Positions 31,720 through 46,719 of a stretch of 64,000 bases of DNA are shown here, one piece after another (the first letter of the stretch is position 1; the number at the start of each line of letters is the position of its first letter). A program made the translations under genes and the position numbers. A model generated the notes under the pieces. The model saw only the letters and a list, made by a program, of their open reading frames with translations. It had not been told where the DNA came from and did not search any database. The DNA is from Trichopria drosophilae (lineage: Eukaryota; Arthropoda; Insecta; Hymenoptera; Diapriidae). The stretch covers positions 88,712,001-88,776,000 of the forward strand of contig CM059582.1 of NCBI GenBank assembly GCA_030407085.1, written 5' to 3'.

Positions 31720-34600
31720 TTAAATTGTTTCATTTTGAAATATGTTATTCTTGATGCAATGCTGATTAAAAGTTGTCTATACCTCAACCCTCTAAAATCA
31801 ACCGTTCACGATTTATTGACGATTAAAAGTCACTGCGCGGAGAGGTTATGAAGCTTTGAACTTGCAGGCGCGAATTCGTAAGGTGAATTTTCTTTTGAAG
31901 ACTTTTTAATAGATGTGACTCGAAACTCATGTTGTACTCTTAAAATCGGTATACCTGTCAATAATAATAATAATTTTGAATAATATATATCTACTATTTA
32001 ATGAAGTTTCACATAAAAATGTAAAGAAATATATCTATAGATGAATTGTTCGTTAGTTTAATGAAATATTATAAGACAACTTGTACTGATTTTGGTTAAT
32101 ATAATTATGCTATGCGTATATAACACTTTTAAATTGCATTTTTCTGTAATATTTACTACACTACTGTAACGCCGTTCCCTTTATTTTCGTCCTAGGGAAG
32201 GTAAATAAATCTAACCTAATCTAATCTCTCTGCTTTGGGAAATTCGTGTCCATGGTATAATAGACATTATCAATCTATCTCTATCTCTCTCTGTCTCATT
32301 TCTATTGTAATAATTGAATTTATAACACTGTTTGAAATTCGATTTTAAATTCATGTTGTATTTTCAAAATAGTTTAGAATAGTTATTTAGAGACATTTTA
32401 TTTAATTTTACATATAAATACATCATGAGCCATAATCAAATAATTAGAGCTTGAAATAATAAAATAATCGATTTATTTTTAACAGAAACTCATAATCAAT
32501 AACATATATTACAAAATTACAAATCTATACGAATAAACTACAATGATACAGTTGACAGGAATTAATCTTCAATAACATTATTGTCATTTTCAGAATTTTG
32601 ATTCTGATGCCTATCACCAGCAACGAGTGTGGTTTCTAAAAGAGTTAACCAAGGATATTTTTAGTTCGGCCGAAGTCTGGCATAACCAAGATACCAAAGA
32701 ACACTTGCTTTGTGGGCACAAGTACCTAATGTACGGGCTCCAGTTTTGCAGGTACAATAGTAGCTTAGTACAGGGTTCTCGATATTTTGACGATAATTAC
32801 AATCGTAGTGAATCCACTGCTGATATTTGGTCGCATTACGAAATCTAGAACATATACGTGTTCTAATAAGTCCGCGTTTATTTATATGTACATCTACTTG
32901 CACTTTTTCTTCTTCATCTCTTCTCAGTTTATCCTGGATGTATGACTGAGCTAAGTGAACTTGATAAACTCCAAAAGTCAATCCCTTTAAATAACCGATC
33001 GTCAAGTGAGGAAATAAAGTTCATATTCGTTTAAGTGAATCCATTTTGCATTACTTGTTTGCAGTTGTTCGGCTTCAACACGTGCTTGCGTTTATTTCCT
33101 GAGATCGAACTAATATTTGGCGAGCAAGTGCCACATTAGCTCCTTCCATGTAAATAGGTTCGTGATAATTATTAATTAAAGCTCCTGGAATTCGATAGAA
33201 ATCACCAAGGTGAACTGCGTGTGTTAAGGATATAGTGTCAGCTAAGAATTTAAAAATAGATTTTATATGCCCGTTCCTGGCTTCGACTATTCACCGCGTT
33301 TTTGTCATTAAACGGGAATCGGTGGCGTCCTCAGTTGAAAGCTGTCGTTCTCCCCATCTCAGGCGGGGAGGAATTTTATAACTGATTCCAAGACGTTCTA
33401 ATAATGGAATAGCATCTCGGTAACGTCGATCGACGATCAGAAAGTCATCTTCTTCAATCCATTTGGTCATACCAGCCACGTTACGTTCAAATTCATTCTT
33501 AAGCAGTTCGGCGTCATTATTTTTCGAATCATAGAAGTATGAACCTTTAATGTCTAGGATGTAACCATTTGGTGCTACTAGAAGAACAGGTTTTAAGAGG
33601 TGTCGACCCTTATGTAAACTGTACGATTGTCTTAAAACCTTGAAGTTACTGCATTTGGGTACGTGAACATATGTGCCATCGACATATATTACAGCTTTTC
33701 GGGTTTCAGGATCAGGATTATATAATTTATTCGAAAACTCCGTGACGTGTCTTTCTATGTAATATTCTCGCGTGATAGAATCAAATCCAATATTCTGAGG
33801 CACATCGTCCCATTAATGACTTGCGTATATTTGAAATGATTAAACTCGTGTTTTGACGGATCGAATAATTAAACATTACTTTTATACAGTCATCAGAAAG
33901 TCCTTGGTGCATTTTACAAAGAAAAGCCATTAAGTCCTTTTGTTGAATATACCGTCGAGAACCTACCTCTCCAACAGGATCACAAAATTGAAATAAATCT
34001 TGGAACTGTTCTTTGGTAAAAGAAAACCTGATCTTAAATTCAGGATCGCTAAATGAATGTACATCATCATATCTTCGATCGACTGATGTATCAGCCAAAC
34101 ATCGAAGTTTATTTTAAAAATGTGAAAGTTGAGGTCCTTTGATCACGTAAGGTCTATTAAATGATCGTAATCCCGGAAGCAAACATGGTAATATATAACC
34201 CCTTTCGTTTAGATGCAATTCACATATCTTGGCATTTTCAGAAATACAAATATTCCTTGTAACAGAGGCGTTAACGCGACTGTCAGTTGATAATAGTACC
34301 ACATTACGATCTGTATTACATATCATACAGCGATGACTGGAGCCTTGAGTTAAAAAAAATTTAGTCGAATACATGCTGGATCTTCCTCTACGATTTTAAT
34401 TTCATTAATAATTATATTTCGACAAGTGAAACAAATTCTACTATGCACTTTTACGTCAAGCGGAGGAAAACCAGCTTCTTCCCGTCTTCGAATAGATATT
34501 TCACATTTGGCTTCGTTATTATCTCCGCTAATTCCAGACATTTGTCGGGGGTAGCCGCTTGCATTACATGCATAGCATCGTATACGATTTCTATTATTAA
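31720..34600 (-). repeat. Inverted-duplication arm A
   Basis: This segment is the reverse complement of 36415-39242 at very high identity by eye, including the transposase pseudogene, its 3' region and the terminal about 410 bp. Differences are a handful of substitutions and small indels. The terminal 410 bp also occur a third time at 34745-35158 in the spacer. Confidence 0.9.
32663..34600 (-). pseudogene. DDE_Tnp_4-type transposase with SWIM zinc finger, copy A
   Basis: Reading leftward: an N-terminal Cys-rich piece (CYACNASGYPRQ, RICFTCRN), a second Cys/His piece (CMICNTD, CELHLNERGY), then an HTH region (FSFTKEQFQDLFQF). The catalytic core has VIYVDGTYVHVPK (first Asp), FLIVDRRYRD (second Asp) and IVEARNGHIKSIFK (Glu). 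A C-terminal SWIM finger reads CTCKTGARTLGTCAH. Lesions are a frame change at a T8 run, TAA after LSHF, a frameshift near 33800, a TGA just before IVEARN, and a frameshift near 33010. Architecture suggests an IS5/Harbinger-related superfamily (ISL2EU-like); this is inference. It retains reading through FYRIPGAL where copy B is broken. Confidence 0.8.
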
Positions 34601-36414
<1,814 letters not shown>

Positions 36415-38356
36415 TGAATAATAGAAATCGTATACGATGCTATGCATGTAATGCAAGCGGCTACCCCCGACAAATGTCTGGAATTAGCGGAGATAATAAC
36501 GAAGCCAAATGTGAAATATCTATTCGAAGACGGGAAGAAGCTGGTTTTCCTCCGCTTGACGTAAAAGTGCATAGTAGAATTTGTTTCACTTATCGAAATA
36601 TAATTATTAATGAAATTAGAATCGTAGAGGAAGATCCAGCATGTATTCGACTAAATTTTTTTTAACTCAAGGCTCCAGTCATCGCTGTATGATATGTAAT
36701 ACAGATCGTAATGTGGTAATATTATCAACTGACAGTCGCGTTAACGCCTCTGTTACAAGGAATATTTGTATTTCTGAAAATGCCAAGATATGTGAATTGC
36801 ATCTAAACGAAAGGGGTTATATATTACCATGTTTGCTTCCGGGATTACGATCATTTAATAGACCTTACGTGATCAAAGGACCTCAACTTTCACATTTTTA
36901 AAATAAACTTCGATGTTTGGCTGATACATCAGTCGATCGAAGATATGATGATGTACATTCATTTAGCGATCCTGAATTTAAGATCAGGTTTTCTTTTACC
37001 AAAGAACAGTTCCAAGATTTATTTCAATTTTGTGATCCTGTTGGAGAGGTAGGTTCTCGACGGTATATTCAACAAAAGGACTTAATGGCTTTTCTTTGTA
37101 AAATGCACCAAGGACTTTCTGACGACTGTATAAAAGTAATGTTTAATTATTCGATCCGTCAAAACACGAGTTTAATCATTTCAAATATACGCAAGTCATT
37201 AATGGGACGATGTGCCTCAGAATATTGGATTTGATTCTATCACGCGAGAATATTACATAGAAAGACACGTCACGGAGTTTTCGAATAAATTATATAATCC
37301 TGATCCTGAAACCCGAAAAGCTGTAATATATGTCGATGGCACATATGTTCACGTACCCAAATGCAGTAACTTCAAGGTTTTAAGACAATCGTACAGTTTA
37401 CATAAGGGTCGACACCTCTTAAAACCTGTTCTTCTAGTAGCACCAAATGGTTACATCCTAGACATTAAAGGTTCATACTTCTATGATTCCAAAAATAATG
37501 ACGCCGAACTGCTTAAGAATGAATTTGAACGTAACGTGGCTGGTATGACCACATGGATTGAAGAAGATGACTTTCTGATCGTCGATCGACGTTACCGAGA
37601 TGCTATTCCATTATTAGAACGTCTTGGAATCAGTTATAAAATTCCTCCCCGCCTGAGATGGGGAGAACGACAGCTTTCAACTGAGGACGCCACCGATTCC
37701 CGTTTAATGACAAAAACGCGGTGAATAGTCGAAGCCAGGAACGGGCATATAAAATCTATTTTTAAATTCTTAGCTGACACTATATCCTTAACACACGCAG
37801 TTCACCTTGGTGATTTCTAATCGAAATTCCAGGAGCTTTAATTAATAATTATCACGAACCTATTTACATGGAAGGAGCTAATGTGGCACTTGCTCGCCAA
37901 ATATTAGTTCGATCTCAGGAAATAAACGCAAGCACGTGTTGAAGCCGAACAACTGCAAACAAGTAATGCAAAATGGATTCACTTAAACGAATATGAACTT
38001 TATTTCCTCACTTGACGATCGGTTATTTAAAGGGATTGACTTTTGGAGTTTATCAAGTTCACTTAGCTCAGTCATACATCCAGGATAAACTGAGAAGAGA
38101 TGAAGAAGAAAAAGTGCAAGTAGATGTACATATAAATAAACGCGGACTTATTAGAACACGTATATGTTCTAGATTTCGTAATGCGACCAAATATCAGCAG
38201 TGGATTCACTACGATTGTAATTATCGTCAAAATATCGAGAACCCTGTACTAAGCTACTATTGTACCTGCAAAACTGGAGCCCGTACATTAGGTACTTGTG
38301 CCCACATATCAAGTGTTCTTTGGTATCTTGGTTATGCCAGACTTCGGCCGAACTAA
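36415..38356 (+). pseudogene. DDE_Tnp_4-type transposase with SWIM zinc finger, copy B
   Basis: Domain order matches copy A: two Cys-rich segments (36420-36900), HTH (about 36975-37200), and a DDE core with Asp near 37335, Asp near 37580 and Glu just after the TGA at 37722. The SWIM finger is at about 38262-38310. The same T8 frameshift (36650-36662), TAA at 36899, frameshift near 37210 and TGA at 37722 are present. Copy B has two extra single-base insertions near 37820-37830 that copy A lacks. Amino-acid differences from A are few (for example AGMTTW for AGMTKW, HISS for HKAS). Shared lesions mean the gene was dead before the duplication. Confidence 0.8.
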
Positions 38357-39242
38357 AAATATCCTTGGTTAACTCTTTTAGAAACCACACTCGTTGCTGG
38401 TGATAGGCATCAGAATCAAAATTCTGAAAATGACAATAATGTTATTGAAGATTAATTCCTGTCAACTGTATCATTGTAGTTTATTCGTATAGATTTGTAA
38501 TTTTGTAATATATGTTATTGATTATGAGTTTCTGTTAAAAATAAATCGATTATTTTATTATTTCAAGCTCTAATTATTTGATTATGGCTCATGATGTATT
38601 TATATGTAAAATTAAATAAAATGTCTCTAAATAACTATTCTAAACTATTTTGAAAATACAACATGAATTTAAAATCGAATTTCAAACAGTGTTATAAATT
38701 CAATTATTACAAAAGAAATGAGACAGAGAGAGATAGAGATAGATTGATAATGTCTATTATACCATGGACACGAATTTCCCAAAGCAGAGAGATTAGATTA
38801 CGTTAGATTTATTTACCTTCCCTGGGACGAAAATAAAGGGAACGGCGTTACAGTAGTGTAGTAAATATTACAGAAAAATGCAATTTAAAAGTGTTATATA
38901 CGCATAGCATAATTATATTAACCAAAATCAGTACAAGTTGTTTAATAATATTTCATTAAACTAACGAACAATTCATCTATCGATATATTTCTTTACATTT
39001 TTATGTGAATCTTCATTAAATAGTAGATATATATTATTCAAAATTATTATTTGACAGGTATACCGATTTTAAGAGTACATCATGAGTTTCGAGTCACTTC
39101 TTTTAAAAAGTCCTCAAAAGAAAGTTCATTTTACGAATTCGCGCCTGCAAGTTCAAAGCTTTAATTTTAGAGGGTTGCGGTAATGATAACTTTTAATCAG
39201 CATTGGATCAAGAACAACATATTTCAAAATGAAAGAATTTAA
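36415..39242 (+). repeat. Inverted-duplication arm B
   Basis: Mirror copy of 31720-34600. It ends at an unoccupied TTAA (39239-39242) followed by tcgaaaccc, whereas arm A and the spacer copy continue into a CCCTTTAACGC piggyBac-type terminus at the equivalent TTAA. Confidence 0.9.
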
Positions 39243-39778
39243 TCGAAACCCAATTTTCCGTTAAAATGTGCGGGGTCGTTTAACAACAAATTCGAGGCCT
39301 CACAAATTTTCCAAAAATAAGTTCCAATTGTAAATGAATTTAAAATTTCTGTATTATTTACAAAGTTATATATAAATGAATTATATACAAAGTTATAAAT
39401 AAATGACACCTATATACGGTATAAATTGAAAACAACTGAAGCTATAGACTCTTCAAAATTATAAACAACCTTGAACCGTAAACCAAGTCGACATGTATGC
39501 CAATGGAAGATTTTGAAACAGTAAGCAATTCATCACCATCGGCAACTATGAATTCCAAATAACTTACATTGAAAACACAACAGATTGTGAATTGTGTGTG
39601 TACACATAGCCTCAAACAGAACTCATATCAGAGTGGAAACGTTGCTAAATTTGTATTTATTATTTATATTACAAGGGAACCCTCTAAATTATTGACCCTT
39701 GTTTGTTTTTGTTTTCATCTTCCTCTAATTTTAAAAATTTGTATTATACATAACCATTGTTACGTCGCAAAACACTTA
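39243..39778. other. No gene recognised
   Basis: AT-rich sequence; the 79-codon ORF at 39569-39808 has no motif. Confidence 0.45.
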
Positions 39779-40030
39779 AGGGGGAGACTGGTCTTCAAGA
39801 ACCGCTAATATTTTGAATGGGTGCAATTTCCGAAATGATCTCATCACCTTATAGAGGGGGGCTGCTCCGAAGAAGCGCTAATTATTAATATTGCAGAATC
39901 ACGATGTAGACGGGATAGTTTAGAATTAGAATGAGTACTTGTTATGAATCTGCCGGGAGGCTTTTATCCAAGGGGTAATGTCGTTATAGGGGGGACTGCT
40001 CCGAAGAAGCGCTAGTTTTTAAAATGGCAA
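39779..40030. repeat. Short dispersed direct repeats 'ggggggctgctccgaagaagcgcta'
   Basis: The motif gctccgaagaagcgcta occurs at 39865-39881 and 40002-40018, with a degenerate copy at 39779-39810; spacing is about 140 bp. Function unknown. Confidence 0.6.
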
Positions 40031-40149
40031 CAATTTGGAACTCGAATTGTTAATTTAGGAAGTAAATAATTGATAATTATAAAAGTGCGTATAATTCGGG
40101 TTATTGTTCATTATTTAATTTTATTTTGATTATTTCCTGAAATAATATA

Positions 40150-42660
40150 TTGCATGCGATAAATATTACAGGCATAAACATTGGTATTCGTAATTGCTTT
40201 GTTTTGGAAGTCGGATCAAGGACGGCCTTGTTTTCGACTTCCAGAAGTACAAGACGTAAACATCCATCGTATACCGTCAAGCACGCTGCCTATTATGGGC
40301 TTACAGGGGGGACGATGCGGGGGATTCTGGAACGTTCGCGAAGGAGAGGGAAAGCGAAAGCGACATGCCGAAACTTCGGGAAAGTTCGAGAAGAATTAAG
40401 AAATAATGACGGGAGGGGACGTGTATGCCCGTACGGGCCGCGGGGTCTCTCCCTACTATCGAGATCGCGGTGTAGAAAGGGTAAACGGCGGCCGGCGCGG
40501 CTTAAGCGGCACGATTGCCACCGGCGAGTCGGATCGCCAGGCCGTTGGTAGCAGCCCTGGAGCCTGGAAGTACGTCTGTTCATCAAAAAGGTATCAACAG
40601 CCCTGAGCACGAGTACTTTCCGGCTACGAAGTCCTTCCGTAGGCCAATAACTCTATTCTTTGTGCTGACGGTTGTTTAATTAAAAAGCGCTTTTCTGATT
40701 TCCGCTGCCGTTTCGCGAGTAAAAGTGAAAGTGAAAGTGAAAAACGCGAATCGCCTTCGGTTATATGAGTCGGGTCTTCGGTTCGTATCGTGTTTCGGTA
40801 GATTTCTGCTTTGGCCGCGAATTTCTCTATGGTTATCTTCCGGGAAACTTTCTTTTCGCGGAGAATATCTCGAGTAGATTCTTTACCGTGACAGTGGTTA
40901 TCTCTGATTGTTTTATTCGGCATATACGGGAAAAATGTGGTTCTCTTACAATTTTCTAGTTCTCGTTACTTTCGGAAAGACCAAGCCCAAAGGTCACGCG
41001 CGTCGGTATGGTTAACTACCGGAAACGCGATCGAAGATCTTTCACTTAGAATTCCAGGAGATGCTTCGTCCTTTCGAGGACTTCAGGAAAGACTCGATAC
41101 GTGGTTATCTTTTGTGATCGTTTGATATCCGGGAGAAATAACTAGCGGGTCGTGCGAACGTAAGGTCAAATCTAGTGTGGTTATCTTTATCGTTTCGGAA
41201 GTGCGGGTCCGGTGTTCCAAAATAAGGATGGTAACGAAAACGGAAGTAAGACGCGAGGAAAGCCAAGTCCGCCGAACGTGATGCTCTGTGACGTCACGCC
41301 GCGACGCCGACACGATGGCCGCCGGTTCCAAACCCCGGTCCGCGACGCGATCTCCAGTTGGCTTGGGGAGCCGTTAACTAGCATGGTGGGTATTGTAAAT
41401 TAATAATTTAGCTTCTTATGAACGAAAACGCAAGCTCGTTAATTTCACCTTGGTTTGCTGGATCGCTCTTGTGAGTGATCGTACCTTCTTTTCACTCTAT
41501 TAGAGTGAACACTGTGGCTATCTGGTATCTTGCCCGCTTGTGGGACGGCGCTGTCTTATAAATTAACGAGCGGAATTTTTATGCAATAATGTTTTTCTCG
41601 GGTAATACTCCAGCTGCTCTGTCGGTAAGGAAAGGACCATGCGAGCGTTGCTAACTGGACCGGGCCCTCTGCGCGGTTAAGTTACCTAGATTTCCGATTC
41701 ACGAGCAATCTTTGTGGGGCCAAGGCTATCTAGCACCGCCGGAAGGTAGTGCCTGTTTTTTGTTATGTTTCCATACATGAGGCTAACTGTCTCTACGGAG
41801 ACGCTACATTTGTTGCATAAAAGTATGAGTGTGTTAACTTAAATATCAGTGTCCTCGGTAAAACGATAGCGTCCGGGTAATTCGTACAGGTTTAGTAACG
41901 TTCACCGAAAGTGCAGATGGTTAAATTAGGCAATTCGGGACTTAATCAGTTCGTTAGTTCACACGGTGAGTTCGTGTGAGTTTCGGGTAGTGTAATTTCG
42001 GTGATTTGTCCGCGTTTGGTAGATTTCGGTAAATGGGCATAATCGGTCAATTTAGTAGGTTTCGGTAAAGTTTCGTACCGCCCGGAAAATTCGTTCAATG
42101 TATTTTCGGTATGTGATTCGTATAAGTTTGTGTAGGCAGTATTTTGGCATATTGGGCAGGCCGCGTGGTTATCGGACGAGCGCGGTTCCTCGACGGATTC
42201 GTCACAGGGCGCCGCGGCCCCGTTCGAAAGTCCCAGCCGAGTCCGCCGCAAGGCAGCGCGCTTCGGAAAGTCCTTGTCGAATTCATCGACGGGCACCCCG
42301 TATTTAGAAAGTTCTGGTAGAGTTCCTCGCCAGGCCCCGCGTGTGAAAAGTCTCTGTCGAGTCCGTTGTAGGGCATCGCATTTAGAAAGTGCTGGTAGAG
42401 TTCATCGCCAGAGAATACTGCCCTCTCCCTCCCTTGCCGAGCCGGGAACTCGGGGCTGAGCTAGCCAGCACATCAGCGCGTGCGGCGCGCCTATCAATTT
42501 GTCGAGCCTCGGCTCGACTGGCGTCCTCTTTTACCATCCGGTGCGACGTGCGATTTTTGTGGCCCTCGATTTTGCAGGCGGCCAAGAGCGATGGCGACGG
42601 ATGGGCGGAAGTGAAAATGCAGCTTGGGGATCACACCATTCTTAATTTCTAACATTTATG
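40150..42660. other. GC-richer unassigned region with internal repeats
   Basis: Composition is clearly GC-richer than the flanks. It holds a short gtgaaa run (40721-40741), repeated 'gtggttatct' (40893, 41100, 41178), two small adjacent hairpins (41461-41480 and 41491-41509) and repeated 'tttcggtaaa' (42023-42068). ORFs up to 133 codons overlap on both strands without motifs, and I do not call any of them genes. It could be the 5' leader of a retroelement or a host promoter/UTR. Confidence 0.4.
42225..42412. repeat. GC-rich degenerate tandem repeat, period about 40 bp, five copies
   Basis: Blocks of the form 'gaaagt..tgtcgagt.cgtcg...gggca.cgc.ttta' repeat five times with substantial divergence. 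Confidence 0.65.
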
Positions 42661-43682
42661 TGACCGAAAACAAAATTTAAGAATATGTTAATTTATAAAT
42701 CGTTCGAAAATTATAATTAAATGTATATCAATTCTTATGCCTTATGATATATATTTATATTTCCTTCTGGCATATATTATTATTTCAGCAGTAAGGTTGG
42801 TTTTTTGGAAAATGGGTCGGTGAACCTAAATCGGGCATAGTTTATTTCAAAAGAAAGTTACTTCACTGCAAGTCTTTCGACCAATTAACCCTTTAACGCC
42901 GGGAAGGACACTTTATTCCAACTAGTTTCAACTTTAATTTTCTTTACTACTATGCGTGTAAAATAAAATCGAAATAACCATGTCTTAAGTATTTGGGATC
43001 GCTTTTTCAGAATCTGCCAATAAAATTGCAAACAAATGAATTTTCAAAAAGTTGCCGCCATTTTTCTGAAAAAAATAGGAATTTTTGACAATTTTGTTTC
43101 AAAAATGATTTTCTTTTCATACGGCAAGTAACTAGAACACTGTTTCACATCAATTAGGCGGACGATATTCTCAAAATTGGTCGGATTATTTGGTAATTAC
43201 TACTCGGGATATTTTGAGGTCGCTGAAGACGAACCTGAAGACCGATTTAAAAAATTCAAAATTGCGGATCCAATATGGTTGACGATATTCTCAAAATTGG
43301 TCGGATAATTTTGAAAATTGTTACTCGGGGACAACACAAACCCATTTGATTTATAGCCCAACTCAGCTTATTTTGAAGTTTTAATTTTTCGATAAAATGT
43401 TCCACGTTCTTTAACCATTAATAAAATTATTAATGTTAAACGGCTCAAACCGCGAGGAGGTAAACGGGATTTAAAGAACCATTTTTTTTTTTAACTATTA
43501 TTTTCAAATTTTTTTTTCTTATTTTCAGAGTTTTATTGTTTTTTTCTTATTTTTATTTTTAATATTGTTTTATTTTCGTCTGTATTATTTTTTTTGTAAT
43601 TTTGTAATTATTTAATACAAATTTACGAAAATTTAAGTGTTACGAAGCAACGAGAAAAGCAAGTAGTATAATTACTTAAATT

Positions 43683-43917
43683 TCGTGAACTTCACTAAAG
43701 CAGGTTATACAATAATATGCCTCACAATTTTTACAAAACATTTGCGTTCTTATTGGACACTTGTGGTCACAACAATTTTTTTTCATTGTTCATTGTTTCA
43801 TGTGATTTTATACGTAGTTTGTTGATATAATTGTCAACAATTTTGATTGCAAACTCTATCACACGAGATTTTTTCCTTCGAACTGTACAGCATTAAAAAT
43901 TGTGACTGCGTTGAAAA
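43683..43917 (-). pseudogene. Inverted second copy of the piggyBac transposase 3' end
   Basis: The minus strand of the left arm carries a diverged copy of the right-arm transposase tail. It contains the NAVQFEG segment, a linker (RVIEFAIKIVDNYIN against GVKEFEIKIAENYVN) and the Cys-rich tail (CPIRTQMFCKNCEAYY-like). The linker is cleaner here than in the main gene, so this arm preserves an older sequence state. Confidence 0.75.
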
Positions 43918-44003
43918 TAGAAATTTAAAACTAAAACTTTACCTCCTCACGGTTTGAGCCGGAGGTAAAGATAATGTGAAAAACATTTTTTGCATGTTTT
44001 ATT

Positions 44004-44366
44004 CATTTTTTTTTATTATTAATTAACGGGCGGAATCGCCCTTTTTACTCAATTGTTGCCGTATTATAAATCGTAAGATTTTTCGAGAGCTGCAGATCGA
44101 CTTAGAAAGATAGCGCCATACTTCACATTTGTGTATGAAATGTAGGACTGCCCAAACCTACACCAAGTACAGCAATGGTCATGAGTCGATTTCCGCCAGA
44201 TAAACAATACTTTCGAAACGTAAACACAAATAACGTGGCTCGTCTTACCAACAGCGAACTGCTGCTTGAAAACGAAATCGAAAAATAGTTCAGCAGACGA
44301 GGATCGAACTCACCACCTACGACTTCGCAGTCCAATGCGTTAACGGCCTGAGCCACGAAGCCGATT
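44004..44366 (-). mobile_element. tRNA-derived SINE, copy 1 (inserted in piggyBac left arm)
   Basis: On the minus strand the 5' head is tRNA-like: box A (TGGCTCAGGC-type) and box B (GAGTTCGATCC), so an internal RNA polymerase III promoter is present. A body of about 250 bp follows, then a small hairpin (GGGCG..CGCCC at 44028-44041) and an A/T-rich tail. A 10-bp target duplication atgttttatt flanks it (43994-44003 and 44367-44376). ORFs across it are by-products. Confidence 0.88.
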
Positions 44367-45064
44367 ATGTTTTATTTTTATTTTGATTGTTTTTGTTTTG
44401 TATTTTCATTTTTAATATATATTTTGTAATTTTTTAAAATATTTGACGTAAATTGTAGAATATTGAAATCATGAAAAACAAACGAAACTGCTGTTACATA
44501 TGTTGTTGATAATATTTCTTTGTTAATTCTTTCAACAGCAGGGAGTTTCTTTTGCTAGAAAATAGTTGTATGAAAATGGTTTTTCCTTTGCCAGCAGTCT
44601 ATCTTTATCGTATTTCTGATTTCTGTTCAAAATTTGTTTGAGGTAGTTTTTTTTTCTGTAAGTGCGTTAGATGACAGAAGGCTCTGCATTTTGTGCCCGT
44701 TAGAAAAATGGATTTTCTTTTAGTACATAAGAAAGCCTACTGTCACGTATTAGTTATACCGAATTTTCTAAGCAGTCAATGCAGATTGAATACTTCTTAC
44801 TTGTAGTGAATTGTGTTTCCTTTGGAAGCAATATGTATTTCTAATCCCTTTGCAGTTTCTATAACCAATCATTTCTTCTGCATCTCGTATGCTTTCGTTT
44901 TGTAGCAGTGTTTGATTATCATTTATTCTGTAACTGCATTGAGTTATCTTTCCTATGACATAAATAATTATTTCTTCAGGATTAAAGTCTTTTCATCGGT
45001 AAGATCTTTTTATTGGTAAGAGCATAGCGATCGTTTATTTCATTTTAGTATTAAATATTTAACA

Positions 45065-46719
45065 ATGCCACCTAAAAGAAAGCGATCTACTGATACTTCT
45101 AAAATTGCACAATCTGAGGCTTGTGAGGTTTTTGAGAGTGACAGTCAGACTGATGTAATACTTTTACCAGATTCGATAAATTCAGACGTAGAATCTCATG
45201 TAGATAGTGATGATTATGATGAAGTTGATTTATCGCCAAATGATCATGAGACTATCCTACAGGACAGTTTCTGAAAATTATTCAAATACACAGAAGAAAT
45301 AAGAACACGATCACGAATATAAGTGGGTTCGTGGAGAAAAAACAACAATCGTACATTTGAAAATCAGTACCTTCTGACAGATGTTCAAAAGAAACGAATC
45401 CGCCAGAGTTCACCAACAGAACTGTTTGAGATGTTTTTCTCTAACGAAATGAAAAATTACCTCATCGCTGCCTCATCCGAAAATGGTCTACACATAACAT
45501 TGAACGAGTTAAATGCATTCTTAGGAATAGTCATTCTAACTACTTTTAATACACGGAAATCAGAAAGAGATTATTAGTCAAAAAGTTGTCTACTTGAATG
45601 CCCTATTGTCAGAACAACAATGCCTCGTGACCGATTTTTACAAATTAAAGTAAACCTGAAGTGTAATAAGGCTCATGACCCAAATAAATCCAAATAAAGA
45701 TCATGATCCAAACGAAACAGCCTGGCGAGTTCGAATTATTTTTGATATGTTTCGCAAAAATATCAAATGCTTCGGCTTTTTCGAAACAGCGTTAGCCGTA
45801 GACGAGATGACGATTAAGTTCTACGGACGTTTGAATATAAAGCAATTTATTCGGAATAAGCCCGTCAGATTTGGAATGAAGTTGTGGGCTCTGTGCGGTG
45901 CGGATGGCTTTTTATTCAAATGTGACATTTATTGCGAAAAAAATACAAAGCAGAATAATTTGTTGAGTTCACGTGCTTTGGGAAGTCGAGTTGTAATGAA
46001 AATGTTACAAAATCTACTACGTATAACTGTTGCCAAAAAGTTAAATGAGTATCATGTCTACTTCGATAATTTTTTTGCAATCCAGATTTGGTAGCGCATT
46101 TCAAAAACATTGGTTTAGTTGCAACTGGCACGGTGAGACAGGATAGAGTAAAGGAAAGCAACACCATCAACATAAAATCATCCAGGGGCACTTACAGTAT
46201 GAAGCATGATGTAAATAGCGGAATGAATTACATCAAATTTATGGACTCTAAAATTGTATCAATGCTTTCGACAGCTGCGAGAGAAAGACCATTGAAAAGT
46301 GTTAAGCGTTACTGTAAAGAAAATAAAGCTAAAACTGACCTGCCAATGCCAGAGGCATTTTCACTCTATAATAAATTCATGGGAGGTGTTGATATACGCG
46401 ATCAGTACTGCAGCAAAGTTTTACCTTCCTTGCGAAGTAAAAAATGGACCTGGCCAGTTCTTATAAGATTAATTCAATCTTCTATTTCCAACACAGTCAT
46501 AAAGTTTAATGCTGTACAGTTCGAAGGAAAAAATCTGGTGTAAAAGAGTTTGAAATCAAAATTGCAGAGAATTATGTCAACAAATCTCCAGCACGTATCA
46601 AATAACATGAAATAATGATCAATGAAAAAAAAAAAAATTGTTGTGGCGACAAGTGTCCAATAAGAACACAAATGTTTTGTAAAAATTGTGAGGCATATTA
46701 TTGGCAAAACCTGCTTTAG
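45065..46719 (+). pseudogene. piggyBac transposase (DDE_Tnp_1_7), frameshifted
   Basis: Starts MPPKRKRSTDTSK, followed by an acidic N-terminal region, then the domain with FEMFFSNEMKNYLI. The catalytic Asp residues are in LAVDEMTIKFYGR, YHVYFDNFF and MGGVDIRDQY. The C-terminal Cys-rich domain reads NCCGDKCPIRTQMFCKNC, ending at TAG 46717-46719. The joined frame is about 550 codons, near the family norm of roughly 590. Frame breaks occur near 45272, 45577-45675, 46090 and 46543, plus a stop near 46605. All three catalytic Asp are still present, so inactivation is by frameshift rather than active-site loss. Confidence 0.9.

Noticed and set aside
40150..42652. Several ORFs up to 133 codons in the GC-rich region
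   Set aside because: Overlapping frames on both strands, Arg-rich translations typical of GC-rich non-coding DNA, no motif.
44280..44362. Functional tRNA gene
   Set aside because: Boxes A and B are present, but the acceptor and anticodon stems do not pair properly and a SINE body follows.
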